NCBI RefSeq assembly: GCF_032854445.1
Contig: NC_088303.1
Span: forward strand, 31,287,265-31,351,264
Origin: Liolophura sinensis
Lineage: Eukaryota > Mollusca > Polyplacophora > Chitonida > Chitonidae
Reading direction: 5' to 3'
DNA: 64,000 nucleotides
In this document: positions 37,501 through 46,149 of the stretch, piece by piece
Numbering within the stretch: the stretch's first letter is position 1
Layout: each line of letters begins with the position of its first letter
The notes under the pieces: model-generated
What the model saw: only the letters and a program-made list of their open reading frames with translations
Databases searched by the model: none
What the model was told of the DNA's origin: nothing
Program-made: the position numbers and the translations under genes

Positions 37501-39833
37501 TATGTAGTTGTAGAAATAACTGGTGACGTTAAGCTGATAACGTCATTTCCGAATATCATAAAATATATAGTGAAGATAAATACAAACCGGTAAGAAGTCA
37601 CAAATTTGTATATGATAACTAATGACTATGTTTCATGAACGGACATGCTTGTCGCAACGTTTATCAACATATCTCCATTAACAATTCTCTGATAATGCGG
37701 AAAGCAGGTGGACCTAAATGAGAACATGGACGAGTCTTTGGGCTTTGCTTCAGATCAGTTAATTTTCCGCCTCATGTACTCTGCTTTTCGTAAAATGTGA
37801 AACATCGGTCTGAAGCATGCCCGAAAAGTTTTATGGATTCTTTACCCTTCACGATGTAAAAAGGATAGAAGTTTTCTGGGGATTTTCATTCAGACTTTAT
37901 TGCCAGACACACGTCTTTATGTCTTTCTCGCCCCACAACGCAGGCTTTTATCGTGAGTTATAATTACTTTCTTGTTCTTAGAGGCATGTACGGTGTAAAG
38001 ATATCAGACGCCATCATAATACTATACGTCTTCATATAACGGTTCATTCACTAGGGATCGTTTAGCAACTGTAAAACCCCACATGAATTGACAGCTACAT
38101 TACGTATACACAAATATTCCTGTGTGAGCCTAGTTAGCAATATGTTTTTTCATGGCCAGTAAATACCTTGACTATCTCTGAAAAACACGTGCGTCAAGAA
38201 TGTGCCCTGGTAGAGAGCGTATACCACGTGACTACAAGCACCTGCCGGGGGGCGAATTCGGCGGGGCATCTGACTGTCATAATTTATACGAGCGTTTACC
38301 CTGAGCTACAGGTCTTTAGCGAGGAAAGCCAAAAGAACACGGTAGAAGGTTAAATAGCTCCACTATAAGGAGCCATAGCCCTATTAAATCGACCGAATCA
38401 CACACGCTCGCCTTTCATTAGATTAGTCCGCTTCCAATTATCTCCTAAATTTGATCGGAAAAAAGCTTTGCAAAAAAGTGATATCTTCAAAAGTAGCAGT
38501 GTCATTGATTAAATCGCCCTACAACAATCATTATATTTTTTCACCCTTTTAGAGTGTTCTTAATTTGGTGGGGGCTTTTTTAGTATCTGTTAGTCCACAG
38601 GAGTAAATTATATAGGTGATTGGGGTAACTTAATTTTGGAGCACGATGAACAAACTTATGACCTATACACCTTTGAAAAACCAATTAAAATGTGATCATG
38701 TAAAGGAAATAAAGCTAATAATTTAAAATGACCAGATACAAATTTTAAACTTTTGCTCGAATTGAGCTAGCACGTGTGTTAAAAATTCGCCTAGTTTACA
38801 GGTTTATAAACCCTGGCAGTTGGCTCGAATATTGAAAGAAGATGACGTAATCAAATTAGTCAGGAAACGATGATAGTGTCGGTAGACTAACAGTTTACAC
38901 CTTCTAGGCGCCTTTGCTTCAGATCTAACACATTCAGACAAGATTGCTTACAGCTTTAATTAGATCGCCTTTCAACACCTTGCCTCATTCGGTCCCCAGT
39001 AAGGAAAGCAGACAAAGGTGTCCAATATAAATAGTTTGTAACATTATAAAACACGCAGCGGACAGCTAGATGAGGGAAGCCCAGGGTTTCTCCCCCCTGA
39101 ACACAAGCCCGGTGATCTCCACCTGCACACTCCCCCGGTTACTGCAAGTTTTCACGTGCAATTCGTGTTTTTCTAAATATTTCTCATTGGTTCAGAAGCC
39201 AAGATTGTACACCTCGGGCTCGTGGTTTAATTCGGTAAACAAACCCAAATTAACCTCACGACCCGGCTCGCCAAAGGTGGGGAATACGATAAAATGAATA
39301 TGGGAGAGGTGTTAGTGTGTGTTTTAGCGGTCTGCTCACGGGCATAGTTTAAATTCTTAGCTTTACACACCGACTGGCCGGAACACAAGCCGTACAGCTA
39401 AAGTAAACACAATATCATAATTTGTGCTTAGCTTTTTAACGAGGGCATTGGGCTCTTTCATTACAGTCTTTGTCCCGTTTATGTATTATCGGTGATAAGC
39501 TAAGGCACAGAATATCAGTGCGACTAGCACTTTTAAATGTGCAAGTTCATAATTTGTACGAGTATGACATACATAGCACTCAGTTTTACACCTATGTAGT
39601 GCTCTATGCATACATGTAACATTTTAACAATTTTGCTGTATATCATGTAACGGCAGTAAGTAACGGGTCGCTGATATTTTATAAAAAAAATTATGATAGG
39701 ATAGAAAATTAATCGCATTACCTGGGGTGGTTTTCTTCAACCCTCTGTCCCAGTCCGCTTTGAGGGGCATACGAGCCAGACCCTTGGACAGTATATTAAG
39801 GAGACCTAACACTAGCCAAATGCCAGGGTTCAT
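13435..39833 (-). CDS. CHRD: Chordin, complete coding region in 23 exons (secreted BMP antagonist)
   Basis: Chordin is a secreted protein that binds BMP2/4/7-type ligands and blocks receptor access; tolloid proteases cut it to release BMP. Exons on the minus strand in transcript order: 39833-39722, 37042-36942, 32776-32644, 27550-27452, 26745-26646, 26416-26323, 25733-25592, 24538-24410, 24092-24013, 23703-23565, 23005-22899, 21986-21852, 20982-20826, 20439-20195, 19972-19859, 18924-18739, 18016-17923, 16899-16757, 16225-16120, 15693-15613, 14950-14853, 14468-14375, 13520-13435. The sum is 2775 nt, or 924 codons plus stop, and all junctions keep frame with GT-AG borders. Domain order is signal, CR1, CHRD x4, CR2, CR3, CR4, as in vertebrate chordin of about 950 residues. 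Each CR domain has ten cysteines including the CC pair. No frameshift or stop is seen. The weakest choices are the acceptor of exon 5 (26745) and the identity of the last exon. Confidence 0.95.
13867..14027 (-). repeat. SINE-A 3' end joined to a non-tRNA head, copy 1
   Basis: The SINE-A 3' end and body run up to 'acccaccgacac', then switch to 'caattaaaacgagacacagg' and 'aagacacttcattgttaata', which is not the SINE-A head. The same switch occurs at 14517-14700. It lies in the last chordin intron. Confidence 0.65.
14375..15693 (-). CDS. CHRD: Chordin exons 20-22: linker and CR4 (VWC) domain
   Basis: Exon 15693-15613 encodes a cysteine-free linker of about 27 residues containing VDVQSIQGDRSTDAG. 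This is the position where tolloid/BMP1 cuts vertebrate chordin between CR3 and CR4. Exon 14950-14853 encodes ACMFAGKKHDSGSSWHPYVS then HFGAMKCITCKCN. Exon 14468-14375 encodes TKCKRQKCPRLKC and GECCPKCS. CR4 (residues about 834-895) has all ten cysteines. An unusual SINE-like repeat at 14517-14700 lies in the intron between exons 21 and 22. Confidence 0.93.
14517..14700 (-). repeat. SINE-A 3' end joined to a non-tRNA head, copy 2
   Basis: Same composite structure as 13867-14027, with 'caattaaaacgagaagcatg' and 'aagacactttgttaataag' after the shared body. It has a short internal duplication of 'aaacctggcagg'/'aaaccgggcag'. Confidence 0.65.
15874..16035 (-). repeat. SINE-A, 5'-truncated
   Basis: 'atttgattgttttacgccgt' through 'ttgctggaagaccttcccac'; the head is absent. 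It lies in a chordin intron beside exon 19. Confidence 0.75.
16120..16899 (-). CDS. CHRD: Chordin exons 18-19: CR3 (VWC) domain
   Basis: Exon 16899-16757 carries CYFSGDKRWHPIGTSWHPYI then PPFGYVTCAVCNC, very close to vertebrate chordin CR3. Exon 16225-16120 carries VSCSKITCPKLDC and MDCCKVCP. This gives ten cysteines over residues about 737-804. A SINE-B copy begins only about 27 bp outside the exon 18 acceptor, on the intron side. CR3 is a strong BMP-binding module in chordins. Confidence 0.94.
16926..17312 (-). repeat. SINE-B, ending 27 bp from chordin exon 18
   Basis: 'atgtatgtatgtatacgtg', 'cagtcatatgaccacgaggg', 'tgacagggcgactccatg' and 'agtgctgagcgccaagcgag' identify SINE-B. An unrelated piece of about 65 bp ('ttaccaattcaaagtcaaag'...) interrupts it near 17030-17090. 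It is followed by a G19 homopolymer at 17321-17339. Confidence 0.7.
17321..17339 (+). repeat. Homopolymer run of 19 G
   Basis: An uninterrupted G run at the edge of the SINE-B copy. Length may be unreliable in an assembly. Confidence 0.85.
17524..17737 (-). repeat. SINE-A, diverged
   Basis: 'gacggcggccatcattatgg', 'gggggaaaccctcgatcttc' and a worn tRNA-like head ('tgctgcagtaccacgctaac'). The 'gtactcaagaat' block is lost. Confidence 0.65.
17923..18924 (-). CDS. CHRD: Chordin exons 16-17: CR2 (VWC) domain
   Basis: Exon 18924-18739 has SCEYEGQFYDDGSSWVPDVD then SVCNTCSCK. Exon 18016-17923 has RGKVKCHKEVCPVLSC and QCCASCP. Residues about 664-721 form a full ten-cysteine CR domain split after the fourth cysteine, as in CR1. 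The first 30 residues of exon 16 link CHRD4 to CR2. A SINE-A copy at 18212-18435 sits in the intron inside the domain. Confidence 0.93.
18212..18435 (-). repeat. SINE-A, near full length without tail
   Basis: 'ttttacgccgtactcaagaa' through 'acgctagcacgctaacca'. It lies in the intron that splits chordin CR2. Confidence 0.75.
18986..19330 (-). repeat. Two abutting SINE-A fragments
   Basis: A first piece (18986-19112) has the (TTTA)n and 'ttttacgccgtgcacaagaa' end. A second (19126-19330) starts again with 'cactcaagaatatttcactt' and runs into a worn head. Both are on the minus strand, possibly one SINE inserted at the tail of another. Confidence 0.6.
19859..20439 (-). CDS. CHRD: Chordin exons 14-15: CHRD domain 4
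   Basis: Exon 20439-20195 (245 nt, the largest coding exon) and exon 19972-19859 encode residues about 510-629. The repeat contains SGTAGNAWFGFDSNCVLHYE, then KTFGGFSGNK, and ends MSTPLGELRGN, a clear CHRD closing motif. The cysteine in DSNC has a counterpart in vertebrate CHRD4. Both introns are phase 0 on the 3' side. The following exon opens VTVRNKCW and leads into CR2. Confidence 0.92.
20826..23005 (-). CDS. CHRD: Chordin exons 11-13: CHRD domain 3
   Basis: Exons 23005-22899, 21986-21852 and 20982-20826 encode residues about 377-509. The repeat starts TYQATLSGSLSLES, has SGAGAAVFSLLENGRIGYK and IRLVGLSSKVTKVRLEG, and ends with LNEFAYINVATETHKISEIR then GHVTEL, the CHRD closing motif. Residues 433-439 form a basic cluster RKNKRRK in exon 12. 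VNGT at 458-461 is a possible N-glycosylation sequon. SINE-A pieces at 22195-22345 and 22752-22890 lie in the intron between exons 11 and 12. Confidence 0.9.
22195..22345 (+). repeat. SINE-A, 5'-truncated
   Basis: 'gcaacttgcggatggtcgta' to 'cggcgtaaaacactaatcaa' and AAATAAATAAAT. It lies in the intron between chordin exons 11 and 12, opposite in strand to most chordin-intron copies. Confidence 0.75.
22752..22890 (+). repeat. SINE-A, 5'-truncated, 9 bp from chordin exon 11
   Basis: 'gcaacctgcaggtggtcatg' to 'gcaaaacaccaatcaaataa' and an (AAAT)n tail. The tail ends only a few bases from the exon 11 donor at 22898. Confidence 0.75.
23565..24538 (-). CDS. CHRD: Chordin exons 8-10: CHRD domain 2
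   Basis: Exons 24538-24410, 24092-24013 and 23703-23565 encode residues about 261-376. The repeat opens with ETFITLLNPSKKSGAGAAML and YRVYIEGLLPEN, continues YARQVLLSINKGRH, and closes with ARGKLTVRVISEAGDVLKGS and a cysteine near the end (RQSCS), where vertebrate chordin also has one. Exon 8 must use the GTAGTT donor after PEN. Reading on gives an open tail that ends at a stop, which I reject because exon 9 continues the CHRD pattern in phase. All exon borders are GT-AG. Confidence 0.9.
25592..27550 (-). CDS. CHRD: Chordin exons 4-7: linker and CHRD domain 1
   Basis: Exons 27550-27452, 26745-26646, 26416-26323 and 25733-25592 encode residues about 116-260. After a linker (GADFEDVFKGTKLSPLDKDA) comes a CHRD-type repeat with WGRFFVEKNTLRFSISYS, a central IRFVERDGTVL strand, and the domain-closing motif KGEVAGWI. 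The first tolloid cut in vertebrate chordin lies between CR1 and CHRD1, so the linker is the equivalent region; I see no certain site. Exon 5 has a weak polypyrimidine tract (GGCTTTGTTAG) but its phases (1 in, 2 out) fit both neighbours. The exon 7 frame stays open beyond its donor into the intron. Confidence 0.87.
26146..26252 (+). repeat. SINE-A 3' fragment
   Basis: 'tggtttcctcctaccatcat', 'gtgaaatattcttag' and 'caaaacaccaatcatataag' with an A-rich tail. Confidence 0.65.
28362..28580 (-). repeat. SINE-A, strongly diverged
   Basis: Only landmarks persist: 'aataatattttacttatagc', 'tggtgggag', 'ggcagaccttcccgcgtacg' and 'ctagaatgctaaccacctgg'. Confidence 0.5.
28600..32240. other. Chordin intron 3 interior; GC-rich island at about 30.88-31.20 kb
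   Basis: Mostly AT-rich with no repeats I recognise. The 30880-31200 stretch is distinctly richer in GC and has overlapping open frames on both strands but no splice-bounded exon that fits chordin. Confidence 0.4.
32263..32530 (-). repeat. SINE-B, partial
   Basis: 'gtcatataacgacgacgagt', 'gaagtatcatcccgaagaca', 'cagtcacattatacttacac' and 'cgccaagcaaggcaaca'. It lies in the intron just downstream of chordin exon 3. Confidence 0.75.
32644..37042 (-). CDS. CHRD: Chordin exons 2-3: CR1 (VWC) domain
   Basis: Exon 37042-36942 begins GCKLGGKFYELEEKWSPELE and carries FCVKCQC; exon 32776-32644 carries VECRN, NQCPEPKC and MCCKSC. Together (residues about 39-113) they hold ten cysteines in the VWC order C..C..C.C..C..C..C..CC..C. 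CR1 is one of the BMP-binding modules of chordin. The intron between the exons is about 4.2 kb and contains a SINE-A copy at 32.9-33.1 kb. The split after the fourth cysteine recurs in CR2, CR3 and CR4, which points to an ancestral two-exon CR module. Confidence 0.92.
32926..33085 (-). repeat. SINE-A, 5'-truncated
   Basis: 'tttatttatttgattgatgt', 'ttttacgccgtattcaagaa' and 'cacggccattcgtaggttgc'. It lies in the chordin intron that splits CR1. Confidence 0.75.
33090..36940. other. Chordin intron 2 interior; nothing recognised
   Basis: No exon or repeat family found. Open frames of 60-110 codons occur on both strands without coherent splice context. Confidence 0.4.
37337..37392 (+). repeat. 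SINE-A 3' end fragment
   Basis: 'tacttgagtaaggcgtaaaa' 'caccaatcaaataaacaaat' only. Confidence 0.6.
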
Positions 39834-39909
39834 CTTGGGGGGCCAGGGGATTCCCCTGATGACAGGTCCACTCCACCACGGAACAGATAAAACTAGAAAT
39901 CAAACTCCA
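39722..39909 (-). CDS. CHRD: Chordin coding exon 1: 5'UTR part, start codon and signal peptide
   Basis: The ATG at 39833-39831 opens MNPGIWLVLGLLNILSKG, a short N-terminus with a hydrophobic core typical of a signal peptide, cleaved probably near residue 20. The exon ends at 39722 with a GTAATG donor in phase 1 and joins CR1 (PGC...). Upstream of the ATG, a long T-rich tract on the sense strand followed by TTTTACACCAG (AG at 39911-39910) looks like a 3' splice site. The exon therefore probably starts at 39909 with 76 nt of untranslated sequence, and a separate noncoding first exon lies upstream. The 5'UTR intron is inferred from the splice-site look only. Confidence 0.8.
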
Positions 39910-40071
39910 CTGGTGTAAAACAAAAAAAAAATACAACAAAAACCAAAAAAAAAAAAAAAAAAAAAACCAACACGGGTCTTGCAGCTGTGTTGATTAGCCT
40001 GTCCGGATCCACTCAACGGCTGCCTCCGGCGAACTCCAGCAAAATAACACGCTCTCTCTATAGAACCTTAC
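39910..40071 (-). other. Possible chordin 5'UTR intron with long poly(T) polypyrimidine tract
   Basis: On the minus strand a stretch of mostly T (two runs, the longer about 22 nt) ends in TTTTACACCAG. It resembles a 3' splice site. A candidate donor CAC|GTAAGG lies at 40071-40070. A better one, CATCAG|GTAAAC, lies further up at 40650-40649 and would make a longer intron. I cannot choose between them. Confidence 0.4.
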
Positions 40072-40299
40072 GTGATGTTCGAGGATGATTTTTTTTCACT
40101 GCAACACAACTCAAAAACTGGCAACAAAAGCCCGACTGCATATATCACCATATACACCGTAGACTTGATCCTATACAAGAAGAAGAATTTATACAGCTAC
40201 ACTTGAAATCCGTTAAAAAGCACCGTCCCTATAATCAACCCTGAGAGTATGCCCTGTCCTGCTCCTCATACCACGAACTCCCACACCTGAACTGTAGCC

Positions 40300-40760
40300 C
40301 GCCACCCACTCCAACACCTCTTCAAGGGTTTCTTAGCGCCCAAGCTCAGGCCTAAAGACAATTACACGCGATTCCATTGGTCAGATAAGAGTCCAAGTCC
40401 AAGCCGCACGCACACCTGTGCAGAGGACGGCCTTAAATGAACAGGTATGGACACCGCGCGCAGAGCACAACACACGCGCTCCACTCTAGCCCATTCAACT
40501 TTTTTCTCGCTTTCTATCTCTTGAACAGTAGGCCCGCAATGCGCATGCGAAATCTTTGATCTCCCCCCACTTTTCCTGCCCCATTTTGCCCCACACGAGA
40601 TACTGTATTAAGTCCTAATCCAAATGAGCGAGTTCCACTGACAGGTTTACCTGATGAAGCCTTTATTAGCAACCCCGCCCCCATTTACACCCCATACACC
40701 TTTAATACTGCCCAGTACATGTATATATGTACCAGTCATTGATAATGATAGTGTATGTGC
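40300..40760 (-). promoter_or_regulatory. Candidate chordin promoter region
   Basis: This stretch upstream of the first coding exon is richer in G+C and CpG than its surroundings (for example GCGCGC around 40456). It has a CCAAT box on the minus strand (GACCAATGG, near 40374-40382) and a TATA-like run near 40720. It is placed as a promoter because it lies 5' of chordin and has local CpG enrichment. No transcription start can be read from sequence alone. Confidence 0.3.
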
Positions 40761-40835
40761 AAAAATTTAAGATAAAGTGACTAACATTTATCCTCTTTCT
40801 AATTTTTATTTATTTATTTTTTTCCCATTTTTCCC

Positions 40836-41095
40836 CATGTATGTATGTATGTATGTATACGTGGGGTTTTATTTCGTACTTAGCAATTTGTCAGTCATAT
40901 GACGATGACGAGTCATTAGCTGTCAGCCCATATACTGTATTTTCTTGTTACAGGACGAGCCCATGCGGCCAAAGTGCTTCTACCATTGGTCATGCCAAAG
41001 ACACCAGACATGACACCCCCACCCAGTCATGTTTTACTGATACCCGGCCAACCAGTCATGTTTCCTTGCACTAACCTCTCAGTGTTGAACATATC
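40836..41095 (-). repeat. SINE-B, partial
   Basis: (ATGT)n start, 'cagtcatatgacgatgacga', 'acaggacgagcccatgcggc', 'gccaaagacaccagacatga' and 'cactaacctctcagtgttga'. It lies just upstream of the candidate chordin promoter region. Confidence 0.75.
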
Positions 41096-42211
41096 CTTGA
41101 TTATCGGAAACTAAAATAAAGGTTTAAGGAAAGCTGAAAGTACACTTTTTTATTTTTTGATTTTCACATTGATAAATTTATATTAGCTATCATATGGCCC
41201 ATGGTTATCCGTTCATAATGCGTTCCACCGACCTGACACCATAAAAAGTTTCTAACTGTCAGATATTAGACTTGCCAAGCTACATCGTCTTGGTATTGGG
41301 AATTACGGTTATTTACATGTACACGAATCTTTTCATATTTATATTTAACAATCAGATGAATCAAAGAAAGTTATTCCCACAGTATGTTTTAGTCCGTCCT
41401 TTTGTATACTTTAATTGTCCTTAGCAAATAACTGCACTTTCTAAAGGGAAAGACCTCCTCTGTTCTTTTGAGGACTTATGTAAGAACACTAATTTTTTTA
41501 GCATTATTCTGATTGGTACACATTTTAAGTTGGTAAAGTTTGTATGTCCGGAAAGTTGTCTGAAAAGGCGTTGAAAAATGTCACCATTAAAAATCACTTT
41601 TTCTTGTACAAAAATATGAAACGAACAGTATCCCACGTATGGTTTGTTTTAGGCTCAAGATATAAAAACTTCATAATTAAAAGATAAAAAGTAAACACTG
41701 AATCACACGTGAAACAAAAGTACACATAAAATTGCGAAACCGATATATAACCGCCATATTCATTCAACTTTTTATTTGCAGGTCAACTCATCAAAATCTC
41801 TTTTAAAACTGTTCTCATGAGTTGTGTGGAGAAAAGTTGATCTGGTGTTAGTATGTACCTTGGCAGAGTGTTATCAGTCCTGCCATATTTGTTTTAAAAG
41901 ATGCTTCATTGAGACAGCACCACACTGATCGCCTACAGTTACACGGTCGTAATATTTTCAGACATACTTCGTGAAATCACCGTTAAACACGAAGCCAACA
42001 TAAGAGGTATCGAAGTTTTAAATTATACATGTAAACAATCGTAAAACTGTAGGCTAAATATGCTCTGACACAGATATTTGCAACTATTCCTAGCTGCATC
42101 GAAAATTTTCGTGCCATAAAAATAAGGATGGCATTTTAAAATTTCAATCACAAGAGAGATAAACGTGACTCAATTACCAACAGTCCAAGACAATTATGTG
42201 AGCATCCATGC

Positions 42212-42395
42212 GGTGTGTGTATGTAGGTATGTTTGTATGTATGTTCAGGGTTTAACATCGCATTCAACAATTTATCAATCATATGACGACGAGTAGTCAT
42301 TAGGTGTGGGTGTGCATATCTTGAGCCTGCTTGTGGCAAGATGAATGAACGCCGCCAGGGCTGCCGACACTCAAGTATCATGCCGTAGAAACCAC
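42212..42395 (-). repeat. SINE-B, partial
   Basis: 'atgtaggtatgtttgtatgt', 'atcatatgacgacgagtagt' and 'cactcaagtatcatgccgta'. Confidence 0.7.
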
Positions 42396-42639
42396 ATTAT
42401 TCTGCTCTGCCACAAGAAGACACAGCAATGCAGACGCATCTAATGACTTCTCATCGACATATGACGAGAAGTCGAAACTTAGAGCATCTGAGCTTTTAAA
42501 AAATTTTTATGGGTTTTTTTTTCACCTTTAACATTCAAAATGATATTGCAATACAAAGTCAGACTCTGGTGCATTATTCAGTATTTAAATAAAGTCATCT
42601 TCTGATCAAGGTACGTGAAAAGTAAGAACTGCGTCAACA

Positions 42640-43090
42640 GTAAGAATACATTTCCAGTGTCAAAAGCCAAGAAAATACATTATATCAAAGACATATTATA
42701 TGAAAGAATAATAAATCAATGCGTCGAAACTGTCATTAGTATACCAGCCGTCAACCAAAACGGACGTTCCAGGTCAACGGTTACAACGCCAAATCACAAA
42801 ACGACGTTTAACACAAGCCACCAAATAACCAACAATGTACATGAAGTAAGAAATTAGGATGGAATCGTGCAAACAGAAGCCGTCTACAGCTTTCGATGAT
42901 GTTGGAAAGGCGCAAGGAATGCTGTAAGCGAATGAGTGAAATCAGTATTCAAACCGTGTGCCATGCTAGCAAAAAAGTTGTCGATAATAAAATATGTATC
43001 TCATTCGTGCTTTGATTGCAACTGTCCATAAATTCAACGTGTCGATGTAATTCAACACGATGCGTATAAAGCCCTAGCCCCGGGTTAAGT
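42640..43090 (+). repeat. Foldback-family repeat, single arm with long flank
   Basis: It shares 'taccagccgtcaaccaaaac' 'ggacgttccaggtcaac', 'gatgttggaaaggcgcaagg' and 'gctttgattgcaactgtcc' with 44790-45115. The opposite arm is not present here. Confidence 0.6.
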
Positions 43091-43127
43091 GAAATTAGAC
43101 TCCTTGTTACACTGAAGATCTCATGCT

Positions 43128-43275
43128 GGCTTCCTCAAAGGCCATTCGTGGGAAGGTCTGCCATCAACCTGCGGATGGTCGTGGGTTTTCCCCTGGCTCT
43201 GCCCCCGCTTGTAAAAGTGCATGGTAGTAAAAGAAAAACATTTTTGAGAACGGCACAATTTTAATAAATAAATAA
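43128..43275 (+). repeat. SINE-A, 5'-truncated
   Basis: 'gggaaggtctgccatcaacc' 'tgcggatggtcgtgggtttt' to an A-rich AATAAATAAATAA tail. Confidence 0.7.
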
Positions 43276-43770
43276 ACTTAAGAAACCTAGAGGGAAGGTG
43301 TTTGATGGAATAACCTTAACACAATACTTTTTGCAGTAATAACTGTAGACGTTGATTGAAATAACTGTACAGGAAAATGGTTCGATTTATTTTTTAGAAC
43401 CTATCCAAAAGAGTAAAATGGATTTAAAGCGTCACATTTTGCGGCAGTCTGAGGTATCAGTCTTGTCACTTTCATATTTTCCTTTGTTGCTTGAAATAGT
43501 TCGATACGCGATACATTCTGCGAATGAGTTCATAGGTCTGTATGTATATGCATTTTGAATAATGAACTCTAGCAGCCTGTGTGTTTTAAGTGGTAAAAAC
43601 CTGATGTGACGTCACTAAATCTGATATATGGTGAGGAACGGCTAACGTAGAATATGACAGGGAGGGGTGTCACTGCACTCATCAGAGATAATTTCTCCTG
43701 CAATAAGTGTGTTTGTGGATTTTCTTGCAACTTACTGTATAAGTTTAGACCACATCATTATATCAGTGTG

Positions 43771-44002
43771 CCTACGTGGTTAGCATGCCAGCACGGAGTA
43801 ATGACCGAAGAGCCTCCCACCAATGTCGTCTCTACAAGCTTCCTCTCCAGCCGTACATGGAAAGGTCGCACGGGAAACTCCGATTGTCGTGGGTTTCCCC
43901 TGGGTTTTGCCCGGTTTCCACACGTCACAATGTTGGCCACCATCGTATAACGGAAATATTCTTGAGTACGGCGTAAAACACCGATCAAAAAATAAATAAA
44001 TT
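43771..44002 (+). repeat. SINE-A, near full length
   Basis: tRNA-like head 'cctacgtggttagcatgcca' through 'gtacggcgtaaaacaccgat' and AAATAAATAAAT. Confidence 0.8.
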
Positions 44003-44541
44003 ATATCCCTTCTAAATATATTCCATTGTGTAAATTGATTACGGCTTTGCAACCAAACCTACACCTGCAAATGTCATATATTACGAAATTAACTTTAAAA
44101 TATCAGCAATTTAGTCGTATTGTTTTGGTGCATAAACATGTATAAACATTACCAACAAGATTGGTAGATGTCAGTTAGAAAGCTTTTAGTACCATAATTA
44201 TCGCCATGCTTTGTAAGTATGTATCTATGTAATTAAGCTTGGGTATAGGGACTGTATAAACATGTCGGAGTTTCAATACCACTGCTGTGTTTATATAAAC
44301 AGCTGCTATTACAGAGTGAGATATTTTTGTGCTTTTCCTGCTTTACAGCAGGATATAGCGTATAATGTAAATAAAGACCTTTCAATGTTAAAACACAAAG
44401 TGCCGTGGACTACGAATTGGATTTGACATATCGGATATTACACACATATGACTTTCCGACATCAAGTATGAAAGCTCATTCATGGACTACGAATTTGAGT
44501 TTTGATATGGAATTCATGCCTGGAATATCCAGTCTGCCCGG

Positions 44542-44966
44542 CATCATTGAAAACTGATGACCGCTTGTCTCTTGTGTGTTACCGGCTTTATTTCCTATTT
44601 GAATAATTTCTCACATACCTTTGTCTTTGGGAGCAAGTGTTACACGTTGTTTTGGAAATGGATCTTGCGATTATCGACTTGGAACGCCCCTTACGGACTA
44701 CGAATGGTATACGAATGTCGGACATGACGCTTATATATAACTATATAGGTGGCTACAGCGACAACTTACCTGTAACTACATGTACGTAATGAAACAGACA
44801 TTCGTATACCAACTGTCAACCAATAAGGACGTTCCAGGTCAATAATCCCAAGGCCAATTCCCAAACCGACGTATAACACAAACCACCAAAGAACCGAGAA
44901 AGTATATAAAGTACGAAAATAAGACGGAATCATGCAAAAATAAGCAGTCAACAGTTTTCAATGATG
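44542..44966. mobile_element. Foldback element with ~180-bp imperfect inverted arms
   Basis: The left arm (44542-44725) starts 'catcattgaaaactg' and ends 'ggtatacgaatgtc'. The right arm (44792-44966) starts 'gacattcgtatacca' and ends 'cagttttcaatgatg'. The arms are imperfect reverse complements over most of their length, with about 65 bp between. No transposase frame is visible. Partial relatives lie at 960-1035, 42640-43090, 46000-46146 and 48455-48625. Confidence 0.65.
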
Positions 44967-45819
44967 TTGGAAAGACGCAAGGTATGTTCTAGGCGACTAA
45001 GTGAAGTCAATATTTAAATCGTGTATATCAGTTGCGCTTTGATTGCAACTGTTCGTAACTTCAACTTGGCAATCTAATTCAGCGCGATGAATATACGGCC
45101 TCTATCCCTGAGTTACTCAGCTGTAAGCACTACATATTCGCTACCTATGTACCAAAAAATAATTGTGAACGGTGTTGATAAATATAAGACCTGTAGAGCC
45201 CCAAAATTTTTTAAAAGGCCGATTTACCATATTTGGCACTTTTAAATGGACATACAATATACGTGCACATTGATGGTTAGGAGGAATAAATGCGTTCTAA
45301 TAAGGAAATTGTGCACAGCTCTCCCAAGTCACCTAAGCGCGCTTATGCCACTAACCTCACCCGACAAGCAGGGTTCGACAGTGCATGGAGGTTACCAAAT
45401 AGAGAGTTATCAAACCAAACAGAGAAAACCAATTATAATTAATTGCAAAAAACGTGACAAAATAGAAAGAAGAAATTCTGTATTTTGACTGTCGAGAATA
45501 TTTTGAAAATTTATAGATCAAGTTCTTCCATATCCAAAAAAGTTACGCATGGATTTTATTATATTCTCAGCCAAAATACTTTCTGTTTTTTTTTTCTTGA
45601 CAAAAGTGTATGTAGCCTTTGTACAGGGTATACCGTGAGCTGACTTCCCGGCGACTTAAACACATGTACAGAGTTTAGTAGGTCGTTTTAATTAGTGATT
45701 AAATTGTAAAACTAATGTGGATTGCTTTTTTTAACGACGATCGTCTAATATAATGCTATTTGTCCAGATTTGCTCTGCTTGCATACATGAACATGGAAAC
45801 CAAAATGTCAGCGATGGTA

Positions 45820-46000
45820 GGAATAGGCTTAATGTACAGTTTATACAAATTATAGAAATGGGCTTAATGTACAGTTTATATAATGTATAAAAATAGGCTT
45901 AATGTACAGTTTACGATGTATAGAAATAGGCTTAATGTGCAGTTTTTATAATGTATAGAAATAGGCTTAATGTGCAGTTCTTAAAATGTATGGAATTACG
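45820..46000 (+). repeat. Minisatellite, ~35 bp x 5
   Basis: Units of the form 'aataggcttaatgtacagtt' plus 'tataatgtatagaa' repeat five times with small indels. Confidence 0.85.
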
Positions 46001-46146
46001 CGTCGAAACAGACATTCGGAAACCAGCGGTCAACCAGTGAGGACGTTCCAGGACAATAATCACAAGACCAATTCCCAAAACGACGTATAACACAAACTAC
46101 GAAAGAACTAAGAAAGTATATAAAGTACGAAAATAGGACGGAGTAA
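46000..46146 (+). repeat. Foldback-family repeat, right-arm fragment
   Basis: 'gtcgaaacagacattcggaa', 'ggacgttccaggacaataat' and 'aaagtatataaagtacgaaa' match the right arm of 44542-44966. Confidence 0.6.
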
Positions 46147-46149
46147 TTT

